Source: Clostridia bacterium
GTDB lineage: Bacteria; Bacillota; Clostridia; Peptostreptococcales; Acidaminobacteraceae
Direction of reading: 5' to 3'
Length of the DNA: 64,000 nt
Assembly (NCBI GenBank): GCA_016937975.1
Contig: JAFGVN010000026.1
Span: forward strand, 18,317-82,316
The notes under the pieces are model-generated. The model saw only the letters and a program-made list of their open reading frames with translations, had not been told where the DNA came from and did no database searches. The position numbers and the translations under genes are program-made. Below, piece by piece: positions 1 through 10,055 of the stretch (its first letter is position 1; every line of letters begins with the position of its first letter).

Positions 1-1026
1 GCTTCTCCACCAGTATTAATGGTTGCAGACGTATGGGGATGGAGTAGTCTACATATGTTAATGAACTTTGGTATACCTTCCTTACTGGGAATGGTTCTGT
101 CAACGTTTTTGTATTTTTTCTGGATTCGAAAAGATTTTCATAGCATGAAAGAGGCGTATGAAAATTATATGTTCAAGAAGTATATTCAAAAGGAATTTAT
201 CAGTCAGAGAGAATTGGAAAGCAGTTTTGATATTTTAAGTCGTTTGGTCAGTACAAATACAAAATTCTTTTCTGAAATGGACAATTACAGTGAAATTCTG
301 AAAAATAGAATTAAAGATATAGCAAAAGGGAAATTATGGGAATTTGACGACCAATCTAAAACTGTCGAAGAAGCCATTGATGAGAAATTCGATGCCATTA
401 AGCTTAGAGAATATCAGAGGATGATTCCAGGTTTGTTGTCTAAAAGTGAAAAACCGGCATACCATGATCCGAATTGGGATCATAGAGATGATAGAGTACC
501 GGCTTGGATTGTCTTGGTCCACATCTTATTCTTAATTTGGACGATTGTCAATGCACATCATACAGTTTTGGTCTTAGGTGGATTTTTATTCTTTCTTGGT
601 TTTTTCCAAGCAACTATTTTCTACCAGAATCGTTTGGATTTAAAACAGGCATTACTGGTTGCCTTCTTCCTTGCAGGTTTAATTATACATGGTACTTTAC
701 AAGCATGGTGGATCAGTCCAATACTTGGAAATTTGAAAGAAATCCCATTAAATCTGACAGCTATTGGTATTACAGCATTTAATGATAATGCAGCGTTAAC
801 TTATCTTGCAACATTGGTACCAGGATTTTCAGCGGAATTAAAATTTGCAGTTGTTGCCGGGGCGTTAACTGGTGGTGGTTTAACCATTATTGCAAACTCA
901 CCAAACCCAATTGGTGTGGCTATATTAAAAAAATACTTTAAAAAAGGTATTTCGCCGTTAAAATTATTACAATATGCACTCGTACCAACAGTAATTACAA
1001 CACTAATCTTTCATATACTCAAATAG
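1..1026 (+). CDS. Putative Na+/H+ antiporter, 5' truncated by window edge
   Basis: The frame is open from base 1, reading Ala-Ser-Pro-Pro-Val-Leu before the first internal Met at base 19, so the true start lies outside the window. A cytoplasmic, charged stretch of about 120 residues separates an N-terminal membrane segment from a C-terminal block of several membrane helices. That block contains ITAFNDNAALTYLATLV and GGGLTIIANSPNPIG, which resemble the putative Na+/H+ antiporter family (PF07399-type). Family assignment is from recall of these motifs; the transported ion is inferred. A terminator follows, so it is the last gene of its unit. Confidence 0.7.
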   Translation, partial: ASPPVLMVADVWGWSSLHMLMNFGIPSLLGMVLSTFLYFFWIRKDFHSMKEAYENYMFKKYIQKEFISQRELESSFDILSRLVSTNTKFFSEMDNYSEILKNRIKDIAKGKLWEFDDQSKTVEEAIDEKFDAIKLREYQRMIPGLLSKSEKPAYHDPNWDHRDDRVPAWIVLVHILFLIWTIVNAHHTVLVLGGFLFFLGFFQATIFYQNRLDLKQALLVAFFLAGLIIHGTLQAWWISPILGNLKEIPLNLTAIGITAFNDNAALTYLATLVPGFSAELKFAVVAGALTGGGLTIIANSPNPIGVAILKKYFKKGISPLKLLQYALVPTVITTLIFHILK

Positions 1027-1054
1027 ACGAAGTTCTATTTAGGGTTTTATAGAA

Positions 1055-1078
1055 AAATAGGCATTGCCTATTTTTTTT
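1055..1078 (+). terminator. Rho-independent terminator
   Basis: AAATAGGCA and TGCCTATTT form a perfect stem at 1056-1073 with a single-base loop centre, running into a T tract. It ends the antiporter transcript. Confidence 0.8.
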
Positions 1079-1192
1079 GTGAAAATTTGAGGGTCTTCAC
1101 ACGTTAAGTTTCTCTAAAGCGTCACAGGAACATATATTCATAGTAGGGTTTTTATGCTATTATAGTAACGTGCAATTATGAGGAGGAGACTA

Positions 1193-1786
1193 ATGGCAAA
1201 ATTATATTTTAGATACGGTGCTATGAATTGTGGTAAATCAACAGCAATAATGCAAGTCGCATATAACTACTTTGAGCGTGGTATGAATGCGATGATTATG
1301 AAACCTTTAATCGATACAAAGGGAGACGATAAAGTTGTTTCCAGATTAGGAATAGATCGACAGGTAGATTTTTTAGTATCTAACAACGACAATGTACATC
1401 AGTTGTTAAAGCATTACCAGCTTGAAAATGGACCGATTGATTGCCTTTTAGTTGATGAAGTACAATTTTTTAAAAAGCATCACATTGATGAAATGTTAGA
1501 AGTTGCCGTGGATCTTAATATACCAGTGATTTGTTATGGTTTAAGAACTGATTTTATGATGAATGGATTTGAAGGTTCTGAAAGATTACTTTTAATCGCA
1601 CATACAATAGAAGAGTTGAAAACCATTTGTACTTGCGGTAAGAAAGCAACGTTAAATGGACGTAAAATTAACGGAAAATATGTTTTTGAAGGTGAACAAG
1701 TAGCAATTGATGGTGAAAACGAAGTAGAGTATCAGTCTCTATGCACTGAATGTTACTATAAATATAAGGGAGCGTTAAATGGCTAA
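1193..1786 (+). CDS. tdk: Thymidine kinase (type II)
   Basis: Phosphorylates thymidine with ATP in pyrimidine salvage. The protein (197 residues) has the P-loop GAMNCGKST near the N-terminus, the LLVDEVQFF Walker-B-like segment, and four zinc-site cysteines in CTCGKK and CTEC near the C-terminus, all typical of the TK1-like family. The ATG at 1193 is chosen because GAGGAGGAG lies just before it; an upstream in-frame ATG at 1178 sits in front of that ribosome site. The gene overlaps the next one by 8 bases, so they are co-transcribed. Confidence 0.93.
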   Translation: MAKLYFRYGAMNCGKSTAIMQVAYNYFERGMNAMIMKPLIDTKGDDKVVSRLGIDRQVDFLVSNNDNVHQLLKHYQLENGPIDCLLVDEVQFFKKHHIDEMLEVAVDLNIPVICYGLRTDFMMNGFEGSERLLLIAHTIEELKTICTCGKKATLNGRKINGKYVFEGEQVAIDGENEVEYQSLCTECYYKYKGALNG

Positions 1787-2720
1787 AAATAAAACAAACT
1801 TTACGTCAATAGGTGGGCAAGCACTTATTGAAGGCGTTATGATGCGAGGCAAAGATGATATTGCCATTGTGGTTCGTAAACCAGATGGTGAATTAGTGAC
1901 AAAAGTAGATCCTATTAAGAAAGGTTTCTTGTTTAAATTTAGCAAATTGCCAATTCTAAGAGGAATATTTGCTTTTATTGGTTCTATGATTATAGGCATC
2001 AAGGCTTTGAATTATTCAGCAGAATTTTATGAAGATGGATCCAATGTGGAAAAAGGTAAATTTGAAAAGTGGGTAGATAAAAAGTTTGGAGATAAGGCAG
2101 ACAGCGTTTTTGTAGGAATCTCCATGGTCTTTGCTTTAGCAATTACAATTCTTTTTTTCCTTGTATTACCTGCTTTTGTAAGCAAAGGCTTTAATAATGT
2201 CATTCACAATGACATTTTACTCAGTACAATAGAAGGTGTTTTTAAGTTTGGATTATTCTTAGGCTATATTTTACTTATTTCCAAAATGAAAGAAGTTAGA
2301 AGAGTATTCGAATATCATGGTGCAGAACATAAAACCATTCGATGCTATGAAGCGAAAGAAGAACTCACGCCTGAAAATGCAATGAAGTATTCTCGATTAC
2401 ATCCTCGATGCGGTACTTCCTTCTTGTTGATTGTAGTCGTATTGAGTATAGTGATCTTTGCTTTTCTTGGTAACTTTGATAATCCTTTCATGCGTGTTGC
2501 CTTAAAAATGATTTTTATGCCTATTGTTGCAGGTTTAGCCTATGAAATTATATCTTATGCAGGAAAGCATGATAATATCGTTGTAGACGCTATTTCATGG
2601 CCAGGTATGATGTTACAAAAGATAACGACAGCAGAACCGGATTTGGAACAGCTTGAAGTGGCAATTACATCATTAAAAGCTGTTTTAAATAAGGAAACAG
2701 TGGAAAATGATGAACATTAA
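1779..2720 (+). CDS. DUF1385 (YqhQ-like) membrane protein
   Basis: A 313-residue membrane protein of the DUF1385 family, whose biochemical role I do not know. It has four or so hydrophobic segments and the family's conserved central blocks YHGAEHKTIRCYE and SRLHPRCGTSFL. Placement between tdk and prmC is common in Firmicutes. The start overlaps the end of tdk, and the end overlaps prmC by 14 bases, which indicates translational coupling along a tdk-prfA operon. Confidence 0.85.
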   Translation: MAKNKTNFTSIGGQALIEGVMMRGKDDIAIVVRKPDGELVTKVDPIKKGFLFKFSKLPILRGIFAFIGSMIIGIKALNYSAEFYEDGSNVEKGKFEKWVDKKFGDKADSVFVGISMVFALAITILFFLVLPAFVSKGFNNVIHNDILLSTIEGVFKFGLFLGYILLISKMKEVRRVFEYHGAEHKTIRCYEAKEELTPENAMKYSRLHPRCGTSFLLIVVVLSIVIFAFLGNFDNPFMRVALKMIFMPIVAGLAYEIISYAGKHDNIVVDAISWPGMMLQKITTAEPDLEQLEVAITSLKAVLNKETVENDEH

Positions 2721-3546
2721 TGATATATTAAAATACGGTGAGTCTAAGCTTGAAAATATAACACAGGATTATCTCATTGATGCACGGCTGTTGTTGGAAC
2801 ATGTTTTAGAGTGTAACAGAATGTATTTGCTTCTAAATAAGTTTGAGGAAGTAGATGCACATAAAATACATCTATATGAAAAGGTTATTCAGAGAAGAGC
2901 TTCTGGTGAACCTTTACAATACATCGTAGGTACTCAAGAATTTATGGGGTTGACTTTTATAGTGGCACCAGGTGTTTTGATTCCAAGAAGTGATACTGAA
3001 CCTTTAGTAGAAGCCCTTATGAAACGTATGAAGGGGAATGAACATTTCTTAGATATTGGAACGGGTAGTGGCGCAATTCATATAAGTTTATTGCATCACT
3101 TTAAAAATGCAACAGCAGTATCGGTAGATATTTCAGCCGAGGCTCTTGAAATTGCTAAGAAGAATGCTGAAAATTTGAAGGTCACCAATCGGATTAAATA
3201 TTTAGAAAGCAATTTGTTTGAAAAGATCCACGAAAAATTTGATGTGATTGTTTCAAATCCACCTTATATTCCTACAGAAGATTTGAAAACTTTACAAAAA
3301 GAATTAAGTCATGAACCTAAAATTGCGTTAGATGGCGGTGATGATGGGTATGATTTCTATAGAGCGATTATAAAGGCCGCACCAGAGTATTTTAATGAAG
3401 CTGGTCTGCTTGCTTTTGAAGTTGGTCATGATCAAGCAAGAACCATAAAAAAGCTATTGGAAGATGCTGATTATCAGCATATTGAAATTATAGAAGATTT
3501 AAGTCATATTGAACGTGTTGTTATAGCGCGTTATGAAAGGTTGTAG
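2707..3546 (+). CDS. prmC: Release factor glutamine methyltransferase
   Basis: Methylates the Gln of the GGQ motif in peptide release factors using SAM. The protein (279 residues) has an N-terminal helical domain with the substrate-contacting region, the SAM-binding [10 protein letters not shown] at about residue 117, and the catalytic NPPY in VSNPPYIP. Its substrate, release factor 1, is encoded directly downstream. Two adjacent ATG codons (2707 and 2710) are possible starts. Confidence 0.95.
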   Translation: MMNINDILKYGESKLENITQDYLIDARLLLEHVLECNRMYLLLNKFEEVDAHKIHLYEKVIQRRASGEPLQYIVGTQEFMGLTFIVAPGVLIPRSDTEPLVEALMKRMKGNEHFLDIGTGSGAIHISLLHHFKNATAVSVDISAEALEIAKKNAENLKVTNRIKYLESNLFEKIHEKFDVIVSNPPYIPTEDLKTLQKELSHEPKIALDGGDDGYDFYRAIIKAAPEYFNEAGLLAFEVGHDQARTIKKLLEDADYQHIEIIEDLSHIERVVIARYERL

Positions 3547-3553
3547 GTGTAAA

Positions 3554-4627
3554 ATGTTTGAAAAACTAGCGTTTATTGAAGAAAAGTATGAGAGTCTGGG
3601 TCATAAAATATCTGATCCTGAAGTCATATCTGATCAAAAACTTTGGATGAAATTATCTAAAGAATACGCAGAAATCACATCAATTGTTGAAAAATATCGT
3701 GCCTATAAAAACGTATTAACTGGTATTGAAGAGTCAAAAGAGATTATTCATGAAGGTGGCGATCCTGAATTTGTTGAAATGGCAAAAATGGAGTTATCAG
3801 AATTGCAAGATCAAGTAGGTGTCTTGGAGGAAGAACTAAAGATTCTTTTATTGCCAAAAGATCCTAATGATGATAACAATATTATCGTAGAATTACGTGC
3901 AGGTGCTGGTGGAGACGAAGCAGGTTTATTTGCTGCTGAATTGATGAGAATGTATATCCGTTATGCTGAAGGTCGTCGATGGAAAGTGGAAATGCTGGAT
4001 TCCAATGAAACTGGAGTAGGTGGCATTAAAGAAGCTTCCTTCATGATTAAAGGTAAAGGTGCGTATTCTAGATTGAAATTTGAATCTGGTGTTCATCGTG
4101 TTCAAAGAATACCAAAAACAGAATCAGGTGGTCGTATCCATACTTCTACTGCTACAGTTGCAGTACTACCAGAGGTTGAAGATATTGAAATTGAAATTAA
4201 CCAAAATGATTTAAGAGTTGATGTATACCGTTCTTCTGGTAATGGTGGTCAGTCTGTTAATACAACAGATTCAGCAGTACGTATTACGCATTTACCAACA
4301 GGAATGGTCGTAACATGTCAGGACGGTAAATCTCAGTTGTCTAATAAGGAGAAAGCCTTACAAGTTCTTAAAGCGAGACTTTATGATCAACAATTGGCAG
4401 AACAACAAAAGGAACTTGCTGACGAAAGAAAGAATCAAATTGGTACAGGTGATCGTAGTGGAAAAATCAGAACCTACAATTTCCCGCAAGGTCGTATTAC
4501 CGATCATAGAATTCCATTAACAATTTATAAGTTGGATTCTTACATGAATGGTGAAATTGATGAAATGATTGATGCAATTATCACTCACAATCAAGCAATT
4601 CTTTTAAAAACTATTGGTGAGAATTAA
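3554..4627 (+). CDS. prfA: Peptide chain release factor 1
   Basis: Recognises UAA and UAG stop codons and triggers peptide release. The 357-residue protein carries [10 protein letters not shown] (catalytic GGQ) and, before it, the PxT anticodon tripeptide in [14 protein letters not shown], the RF1 type rather than RF2. Start at ATG 3554 ([16 protein letters not shown]) fits the family N-terminus; the frame is open slightly upstream into prmC but that extension overlaps the prmC end without a ribosome site. Confidence 0.96.
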   Translation: MFEKLAFIEEKYESLGHKISDPEVISDQKLWMKLSKEYAEITSIVEKYRAYKNVLTGIEESKEIIHEGGDPEFVEMAKMELSELQDQVGVLEEELKILLLPKDPNDDNNIIVELRAGAGGDEAGLFAAELMRMYIRYAEGRRWKVEMLDSNETGVGGIKEASFMIKGKGAYSRLKFESGVHRVQRIPKTESGGRIHTSTATVAVLPEVEDIEIEINQNDLRVDVYRSSGNGGQSVNTTDSAVRITHLPTGMVVTCQDGKSQLSNKEKALQVLKARLYDQQLAEQQKELADERKNQIGTGDRSGKIRTYNFPQGRITDHRIPLTIYKLDSYMNGEIDEMIDAIITHNQAILLKTIGEN

Positions 4628-4634
4628 TATAGAT

Positions 4635-4664
4635 GCTCTTTTGCTTAAGCAAAAGGGCTTTTGT
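4635..4664 (+). terminator. Terminator after prfA
   Basis: GCTCTTTTGCTT pairs with AAGCAAAAGGGC (12 bp, one G-T) and is followed by TTTTGTT. Confidence 0.8.
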
Positions 4665-4760
4665 TATTAGAATGACTTTTATAGTTTTAACAGAAGAAGG
4701 TTTAGTGATACTATACTTTTTACATATTATTTCAATCCAATTATGATTGTTAAAAAATTC

Positions 4761-4789
4761 TTGAAATTAAAAATGATAAGGCGTATAAT
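4761..4789 (+). promoter_or_regulatory. Sigma-A promoter of the cation antiporter gene
   Basis: TTGAAA and TATAAT are separated by exactly 17 bases, 85 bases before the antiporter start codon. Confidence 0.7.
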
Positions 4790-4873
4790 TTCTACTGTAT
4801 TGTAGTAGAGCGCATATAGAAATATTCTGTTATAAGACACTCTGTATAAGCAAATAAAAATTTGGGGGATATC

Positions 4874-6031
4874 ATGGAATCAAATTTGGATTTCTTACTG
4901 CAGTTGTGTTTAATTCTTGGTGCAGCTACTTTAGGGGGCTTTATCAGTAAAAAGCTAGGACAACCTGAAGTGCTGGGTCAAATCTTAGCAGGTATAGTTT
5001 TAGGCGTGGCTACTTTGGAAAAGACGGAGTTTATTGAAAGCATTGCAGAAATTGGTGTTATTTTTTTAATGTTTATTGCAGGTCTTGAGACGGATGTAAA
5101 AGAGCTACTGGATTCTGGTAAGTCATCCTCCATGATTGCCTTAGGTGGTGTCGTTGCACCCGCAATACTCGTATTTATTGGCATGTATTTTTTTACCCAT
5201 GGTGAAATGGGACATGCTTTATTTATGGCAGTGATATCCACTGCGACATCGGTAAGTATTTCTGTTCAAACCCTAAGGGAAATGAATCAATTAAGGACAA
5301 GACAGGGCATTAGTATTTTAGGCGCTGCCATTATAGATGATATCGTTGGTATTGTTCTTTTAACCTTTGTTGTTGCAGCTGTTAAGCCCACTGAGGGCAT
5401 GAGTGTAGGTAGTACTATTTTGCATATTGTAACTTTTTTTGGTATTGCTGCAGTGGCAGGATTTTTACTAACCAAGTTAATTAAATTGACAGAGGGTCGA
5501 TTTAACATCGATTCACAAGTCGTTACATACGCAGTTATTGTATGCTTTACTTTGGCGTTTCTATCTGAGGAGCTGGGAGTCGCTGCGATAACAGGATCTT
5601 ATTTTGCTGGTGTAATGTTTTCTATGACACCACATCGTCACAAGGTATCCCATGAAGTCAATCAGATTGCAAGTGTTGTTTTTACACCGGTATTCTTTGT
5701 ATCTATTGGTATGGGTGTAGACTTTAAAGCTGCCTTGTCAGCACTAGGTATAGGCTCTTTCTTCATCATACTGGCAGTTATAGGTAAACTTATTGGCTGT
5801 GGATTGGGAGCAAAGCTTTCAGGTTTTGATTCAAAGAAGTCCTTTCAAATTGGTTTAGGGATGATTCCTAGAGCAGAAGTTGCGATTATTATTGCAACCT
5901 TAGGTGTTAAATTGGAGGTTATTGGTGATCGTGAAATGGCTGCTGTCATTTTAATGGTATTGGTGACAACTTTAATTACACCATCCTTATTGAAAATAGC
6001 TTTTCACAATAAAGAAACATCTCAAGCTTAG
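4874..6031 (+). CDS. CPA2-type cation:proton antiporter
   Basis: A 385-residue integral membrane protein with about 12-13 hydrophobic segments, of the monovalent cation:proton antiporter-2 family. Visible family marks are GQPEVLGQILAGIVLG near the N-terminus, FLMFIAGLETD, and the acidic pair in AAIIDDIVGI, the position of the ion-binding Asp residues in NapA/NhaA-like exchangers. It lacks the C-terminal TrkA domain of Kef channels. ATG 4874 is preferred because TTGGGGGAT at its left is the ribosome site; a TTG at 4862 would lie within that site. Expected to exchange Na+ or K+ for H+. It is monocistronic, with its own promoter and terminator. Confidence 0.88.
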   Translation: MESNLDFLLQLCLILGAATLGGFISKKLGQPEVLGQILAGIVLGVATLEKTEFIESIAEIGVIFLMFIAGLETDVKELLDSGKSSSMIALGGVVAPAILVFIGMYFFTHGEMGHALFMAVISTATSVSISVQTLREMNQLRTRQGISILGAAIIDDIVGIVLLTFVVAAVKPTEGMSVGSTILHIVTFFGIAAVAGFLLTKLIKLTEGRFNIDSQVVTYAVIVCFTLAFLSEELGVAAITGSYFAGVMFSMTPHRHKVSHEVNQIASVVFTPVFFVSIGMGVDFKAALSALGIGSFFIILAVIGKLIGCGLGAKLSGFDSKKSFQIGLGMIPRAEVAIIIATLGVKLEVIGDREMAAVILMVLVTTLITPSLLKIAFHNKETSQA

Positions 6032-6046
6032 GCTTGAGATTTTTTG
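6019..6046 (+). terminator. Terminator overlapping the antiporter stop codon
   Basis: ATCTCAAGC and GCTTGAGAT form a 9-bp stem with loop TTAG, which contains the TAG stop; T tail follows. Confidence 0.8.
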
Positions 6047-6093
6047 TGTAAAAGTGCAAAATAGATATAGAAGTAAAATTGAAAGAGGAAATT

Positions 6094-7128
6094 ATGAAAG
6101 ATACAAAAATGATTCATATAAAAAATGGAGATGATTTAAATGTTGCGGCTGAAATTCTTAAAAAGGGAGGCACAGTAGCATTTCCTACAGAAACGGTTTA
6201 TGGCTTGGGAGCAAATGCTTTGATGGAAGCAGCCATTGATCAGATTTATGTTGCAAAAGGAAGACCAAGTGATAACCCTTTGATTGTTCATTTATCATCT
6301 TTAGAAATGATGACACCTTTAGTTGAAAATGTTTCTGAGAAAGCAAAGAAGGTTATGGATGTTTTTTGGCCGGGTCCAATTACTTTGATTTTGCAGAGTA
6401 AAGGTGTTGTTGCGCCCAATGTGACTGCTGGCTTGTCTACCCTTGGGATTCGTATACCGAGTCATCCCATAGCTAAAAAACTCATCGAATTGTCTGGTGT
6501 GCCTGTTGCAGCACCTAGTGCGAATTTATCCGGAAAACCAAGTCCAACGGAAGGAAAGCATGTGGTGGAAGATTTGACTGGGCGCGTTGATGCCATTGTT
6601 ATTGAAGAGCAATCAGAACATGGTCTTGAATCAACTATTTTGGACATGACACAGGAGCCTCCTATGCTACTAAGACCGGGTAGCGTAACGAGAGAAGCTA
6701 TTGAAGCGGTCATTGGTTCAATTGAAGTAGATCCAGCATTGAATAAAAAAATGGCTGCAGATGTACAGCCAAAAGCACCGGGTATGAAATATACCCATTA
6801 TTCACCAGATGCAGATTTGAAAATTATTCAAGGTCCATTAGAAAAAGTTGTTACACATATCCAAACTTTGGTTAATAATACAAAGGGTAAAGTTGGTGTC
6901 ATGTGTTGTGATGAGACGTTAAAAGAATATTCTGCAGAGGTTGTCCTATCCTTAGGCAAAAGAAGTGATCTCACAGAGATTGCATCCAATTTATTTAAGA
7001 CATTACGAAAGTTTGATGAATTAGGGGTTGATATTGTCTACTGTGAAGGGTATGATACATTAGGAATGGGTCAAGCTATAATGAACCGGTTGAATAAAGC
7101 AGCAGGTTATGAAATTATAAATTTATAG
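6094..7128 (+). CDS. sua5: L-threonylcarbamoyladenylate synthase
   Basis: Makes threonylcarbamoyl-AMP from Thr, bicarbonate and ATP, the first step of t6A modification of tRNAs reading ANN codons. Residues 1-200 form the YrdC/TsaC catalytic domain (FPTETVYGLGANA, KGRPSDNPLIVHL, PSANLSGKPSPT). Residues 200-344 form the extra Sua5 domain (KAPGMKYTHYSPDA linker), so this is the long Sua5/YwlC form. ATG 6094 follows GAAAGAGGAA; the in-frame TTG at 6079 precedes it. Confidence 0.93.
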   Translation: MKDTKMIHIKNGDDLNVAAEILKKGGTVAFPTETVYGLGANALMEAAIDQIYVAKGRPSDNPLIVHLSSLEMMTPLVENVSEKAKKVMDVFWPGPITLILQSKGVVAPNVTAGLSTLGIRIPSHPIAKKLIELSGVPVAAPSANLSGKPSPTEGKHVVEDLTGRVDAIVIEEQSEHGLESTILDMTQEPPMLLRPGSVTREAIEAVIGSIEVDPALNKKMAADVQPKAPGMKYTHYSPDADLKIIQGPLEKVVTHIQTLVNNTKGKVGVMCCDETLKEYSAEVVLSLGKRSDLTEIASNLFKTLRKFDELGVDIVYCEGYDTLGMGQAIMNRLNKAAGYEIINL

Positions 7129-7137
7129 GAGGATGGC

Positions 7138-7587
7138 ATGAAAATAGCAATTGGATGTGATCATGGTGGTTACGAATTAAAAGAAGCATTGAAGTCCTAC
7201 ATTGAAGGTAGAGGTGCTGAAGTAATTGATTATGGTACTTATTCACCTGAATCTGTGGATTATCCAGTATATGGACAAAAGGTAGCTGAGGCAGTTAGTG
7301 AAAAAGAAGCAGACTTAGGTATTTTAATTTGTGGTACAGGTTTGGGCATGTCTTATGTCGCTAACAAAGTAAAAGGCATTCGTTGTGCATGTGTAAGCGA
7401 TGTATTTAGTGCAGAAATGTCAAGACTTCATAATGATGCGAATGTATTGGCAATGGGTGCTAGAGTAGTAGGTGTTGGTTTAGCTATTAAAATTGCTGAA
7501 GCATTTTTAGGTACAGAGTTTGAAGGTGGTCGTCATCAAAAACGTGTTGATATGATTACTGCTGTAGAAGAAAAATATTTTAAATAG
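7138..7587 (+). CDS. rpiB: Ribose-5-phosphate isomerase B
   Basis: Interconverts ribose 5-phosphate and ribulose 5-phosphate. The 149-residue RpiB/LacAB-family protein shows [12 protein letters not shown] at the N-terminus, the active-site Cys in [15 protein letters not shown], and [15 protein letters not shown]. The start follows a strong AGGAGG, 10 bases after sua5. The neighbours sua5 and upp are the usual Clostridia arrangement. Confidence 0.94.
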   Translation: MKIAIGCDHGGYELKEALKSYIEGRGAEVIDYGTYSPESVDYPVYGQKVAEAVSEKEADLGILICGTGLGMSYVANKVKGIRCACVSDVFSAEMSRLHNDANVLAMGARVVGVGLAIKIAEAFLGTEFEGGRHQKRVDMITAVEEKYFK

Positions 7588-7600
7588 AAAGGACGTTCTA

Positions 7601-8230
7601 ATGGCAAAAGTATTTGAAATGAATCATCCTTTGATTCAACATAAAATTACAATCTTAAGAAGCAAGGATACTGGTACGAAGGAATTCCGTGAAGTCGTTA
7701 CAGAAATCGCTATGTTAATGGCATATGAAGTAACACGTGATTTCCCACTTGAAGATGTAGAAGTGGAAACACCAATTTGTAAAACGAAGTCTAAAATGAT
7801 TGCTGGTAAGAAAGTAGGTATTGTCCCTATTTTAAGAGCTGGTTTAGGTATGGTAGATGGTTTTATGAATTTAATTCCATCGGCAAAAGTAGGCCATGTA
7901 GGATTATATAGAGATCCTGAGACATTAGAACCAGTAGAATATTATTGCAAAATGCCAACCGATATTGAACAAAGAGAAATTATTGTTGTAGATCCTATGT
8001 TGGCAACTGGCGGTTCAGCAATTGCTGCAATTCAGTTTATTAAAGATCGTGGTGCTAAAAACATAAAATTCGCTTGTTTGATTTCGTGTCCTGAAGGGAT
8101 TAAGGCTTTAGAAGCTGCACATCCAGATGTAGATATTTATGTAGCTGTTGTGGATGAAAAATTAAATGATCACGCTTATATCGTTCCAGGTCTTGGGGAT
8201 GCTGGAGATCGTTTGTTTGGTACCAAATAA
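7601..8230 (+). CDS. upp: Uracil phosphoribosyltransferase
   Basis: Converts uracil and PRPP to UMP in pyrimidine salvage. The 209-residue sequence has the PRPP loop [12 protein letters not shown] and the family C-terminus [14 protein letters not shown], which binds uracil. It is co-transcribed with sua5 and rpiB and closed by a terminator. Confidence 0.96.
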   Translation: MAKVFEMNHPLIQHKITILRSKDTGTKEFREVVTEIAMLMAYEVTRDFPLEDVEVETPICKTKSKMIAGKKVGIVPILRAGLGMVDGFMNLIPSAKVGHVGLYRDPETLEPVEYYCKMPTDIEQREIIVVDPMLATGGSAIAAIQFIKDRGAKNIKFACLISCPEGIKALEAAHPDVDIYVAVVDEKLNDHAYIVPGLGDAGDRLFGTK

Positions 8231-8254
8231 GTTAGAACTAATATACAAATGTAA

Positions 8255-8292
8255 AATTAAAGGTTTGAGTTTTCATACCTTTAATTTTTTTT
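8255..8292 (+). terminator. Terminator after upp
   Basis: AATTAAAGGT (8255-8264) pairs with ACCTTTAATT (8277-8286), running into a T tract. Confidence 0.8.
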
Positions 8293-8331
8293 GTGTAAAT
8301 TCTATAATTAAAATAGAGGAAGGGGACTATT

Positions 8332-8820
8332 ATGGACAGACGAGAAAAAGCAAACTACTATTTGGATATTGCAGAAACTGTGTTGGAACGCGGTACATGT
8401 TTAAGAAGAAACTATGGTGCATTGATTGTCAATAACGATGAAATCATATCTACAGGCTATGCTGGTGCTCCTAGAGGAAGAAAAAATTGTACAGATTTAG
8501 GCTTTTGTACACGAGAAATGCAAAGCATTCCGAGAGGTACAATGTATGAGAAATGTCGCTCCGTCCATGCTGAAGCCAATGCCATTATTTCGGCAAAAAG
8601 AAGTGACATGATCGGTGCAACCTTATATTTGGTTGGAAAAGAAAAAAGTACAGGATTGTATATTGAAAACGCCAATTCTTGTATGATGTGTAAGCGTTTA
8701 ATTATCAATGCAGGCATTGAAACCATCATCATTAGAGATGACCGAGATAACTATCGACACATTGATGTATGTGACTGGGTATATTACGATGATTCTTTAG
8801 ATGAACATATAGGATATTAG
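8332..8820 (+). CDS. Deoxycytidylate deaminase (ComEB-like)
   Basis: A zinc deaminase, 162 residues, expected to convert dCMP to dUMP. The zinc and catalytic motif is HAEANAI at about residue 82 and the two further cysteines are in SCMMCKR. CxR-rich segment GAPRGRKNCTDLGFCTRE is typical of dCMP deaminases rather than of cytidine or tRNA-adenosine deaminases. ATG 8332 follows GAGGAAGGGG. In B. subtilis the orthologue is named comEB although it has no proven competence role. Confidence 0.88.
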   Translation: MDRREKANYYLDIAETVLERGTCLRRNYGALIVNNDEIISTGYAGAPRGRKNCTDLGFCTREMQSIPRGTMYEKCRSVHAEANAIISAKRSDMIGATLYLVGKEKSTGLYIENANSCMMCKRLIINAGIETIIIRDDRDNYRHIDVCDWVYYDDSLDEHIGY

Positions 8821-8937
8821 TTGTAAACCTTTACTAAAGATGATTTCAAATATATTTCAAATCACCAAAAACCTTGATTTTTTAAAGGTGTGGGAGTAGA
8901 ATAAGTTGACTTTAGATATGAAATATAGGAGACTTTC

Positions 8938-9960
8938 ATGAATAGATTTATATTACCTATGTTGGTAGCGTTTTTGATCAGCTATTTTATGACACCTGTT
9001 GCCAAAAAAATCGCTGTTAAGGTAGGTGCAATTGATGTACCTAAAGATAATCGTAGAGTACATACAAAGCCAATTCCTAGAATGGGTGGTTTAGCAATAT
9101 ACATAGCTTTTACAGTTTGTATGTTTGCATTTTCTGAACTTGAGTTTACAAAGTTATTAGGTATTTTCATTGGATCAACTTTATTGGTTGTCATGGGTAT
9201 GGTTGACGATGTCAAGCCTTTAAGAGCAAGTTTAAAGCTTGTGATTCAATTGATGGCAGCATTAATTTTAGTGAAGTTTGGTTTCAAAATTGATTTCTTA
9301 ACAAACTTTTTCCAAGATTCAGGTTATATCTTCTTCGATAAATTAAGTATTCCAATAACAATTATTTGGATTATCGGTATTACAAATACAATTAATCTAG
9401 TTGATGGTTTAGATGGTTTAGCGACAGGTATTGCAACGATTGCTGCATTAACACTTGCTTATGTCGCATACTCAATGGGCAATGTACCTGTTGCCGTTTT
9501 AACACTCATGCTAGCAGGTTCAAGTTTAGGGTTCTTGCCTCATAACTTTAATCCAGCAAGTATCTTCATGGGAGATACAGGGGCTTATTTTTTAGGTTAT
9601 ATTTTAGCCGCGATTTCCATTGAAGGGGCTTTGAAAGGTACTACTGCAATTACTGTAGTCATTCCAGTACTGGCATTAGGTTTACCAATTTTTGATACAA
9701 CTTTTGCAATTATCAGAAGAGCAATCTCGAAGAAACCAATTTTTGAAGCTGACAAAGGCCATATTCACCATAGATTATTGCATATTGGATATGACCAAAA
9801 AGGTGCCGTACTTATTTTATATCTCATTAGTATTTTAATGGGAGCGACTGCAGTATCGATTATCAATAAGGATATGATTATTATGTCTATTTTAATGGTT
9901 GTGACTTCATTGATGATCTTTATTCCAATTTATCGCAGCTTAGGATTAGAAAAAGAATAG
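8938..9960 (+). CDS. Undecaprenyl-phosphate GlcNAc-1-phosphate transferase (TagO/WecA family)
   Basis: Multi-spanning membrane enzyme (340 residues, about 10-11 helices) that loads an N-acetylhexosamine-1-phosphate onto undecaprenyl phosphate, starting teichoic-acid or other glycan synthesis. Family motifs are GMVDDVKPLRA, the DGLDGL repeat in NLVDGLDGLATG, MGDTGAYFLGY and the cytoplasmic KGHIHHRLLHIG. The UDP-GlcNAc 2-epimerase gene close by supports a role in wall glycan precursors. MraY is less likely given the HIHHRL motif. Confidence 0.9.
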   Translation: MNRFILPMLVAFLISYFMTPVAKKIAVKVGAIDVPKDNRRVHTKPIPRMGGLAIYIAFTVCMFAFSELEFTKLLGIFIGSTLLVVMGMVDDVKPLRASLKLVIQLMAALILVKFGFKIDFLTNFFQDSGYIFFDKLSIPITIIWIIGITNTINLVDGLDGLATGIATIAALTLAYVAYSMGNVPVAVLTLMLAGSSLGFLPHNFNPASIFMGDTGAYFLGYILAAISIEGALKGTTAITVVIPVLALGLPIFDTTFAIIRRAISKKPIFEADKGHIHHRLLHIGYDQKGAVLILYLISILMGATAVSIINKDMIIMSILMVVTSLMIFIPIYRSLGLEKE

Positions 9961-9984
9961 ATTGCATTTGCAATCTATTTTCTT
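9958..9984 (+). terminator. Terminator after the tagO-like gene
   Basis: TAGATTGCA and TGCAATCTA form a 9-bp stem with a two-base loop; the stem includes the stop codon; TTTTCTTG follows. Confidence 0.8.
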
Positions 9985-10055
9985 GTTTTCACCTAAAAAC
10001 AAAATATTTTCAATAAAAGAAGATTTGTATATCAGATACAGTTTAAGGATTAATA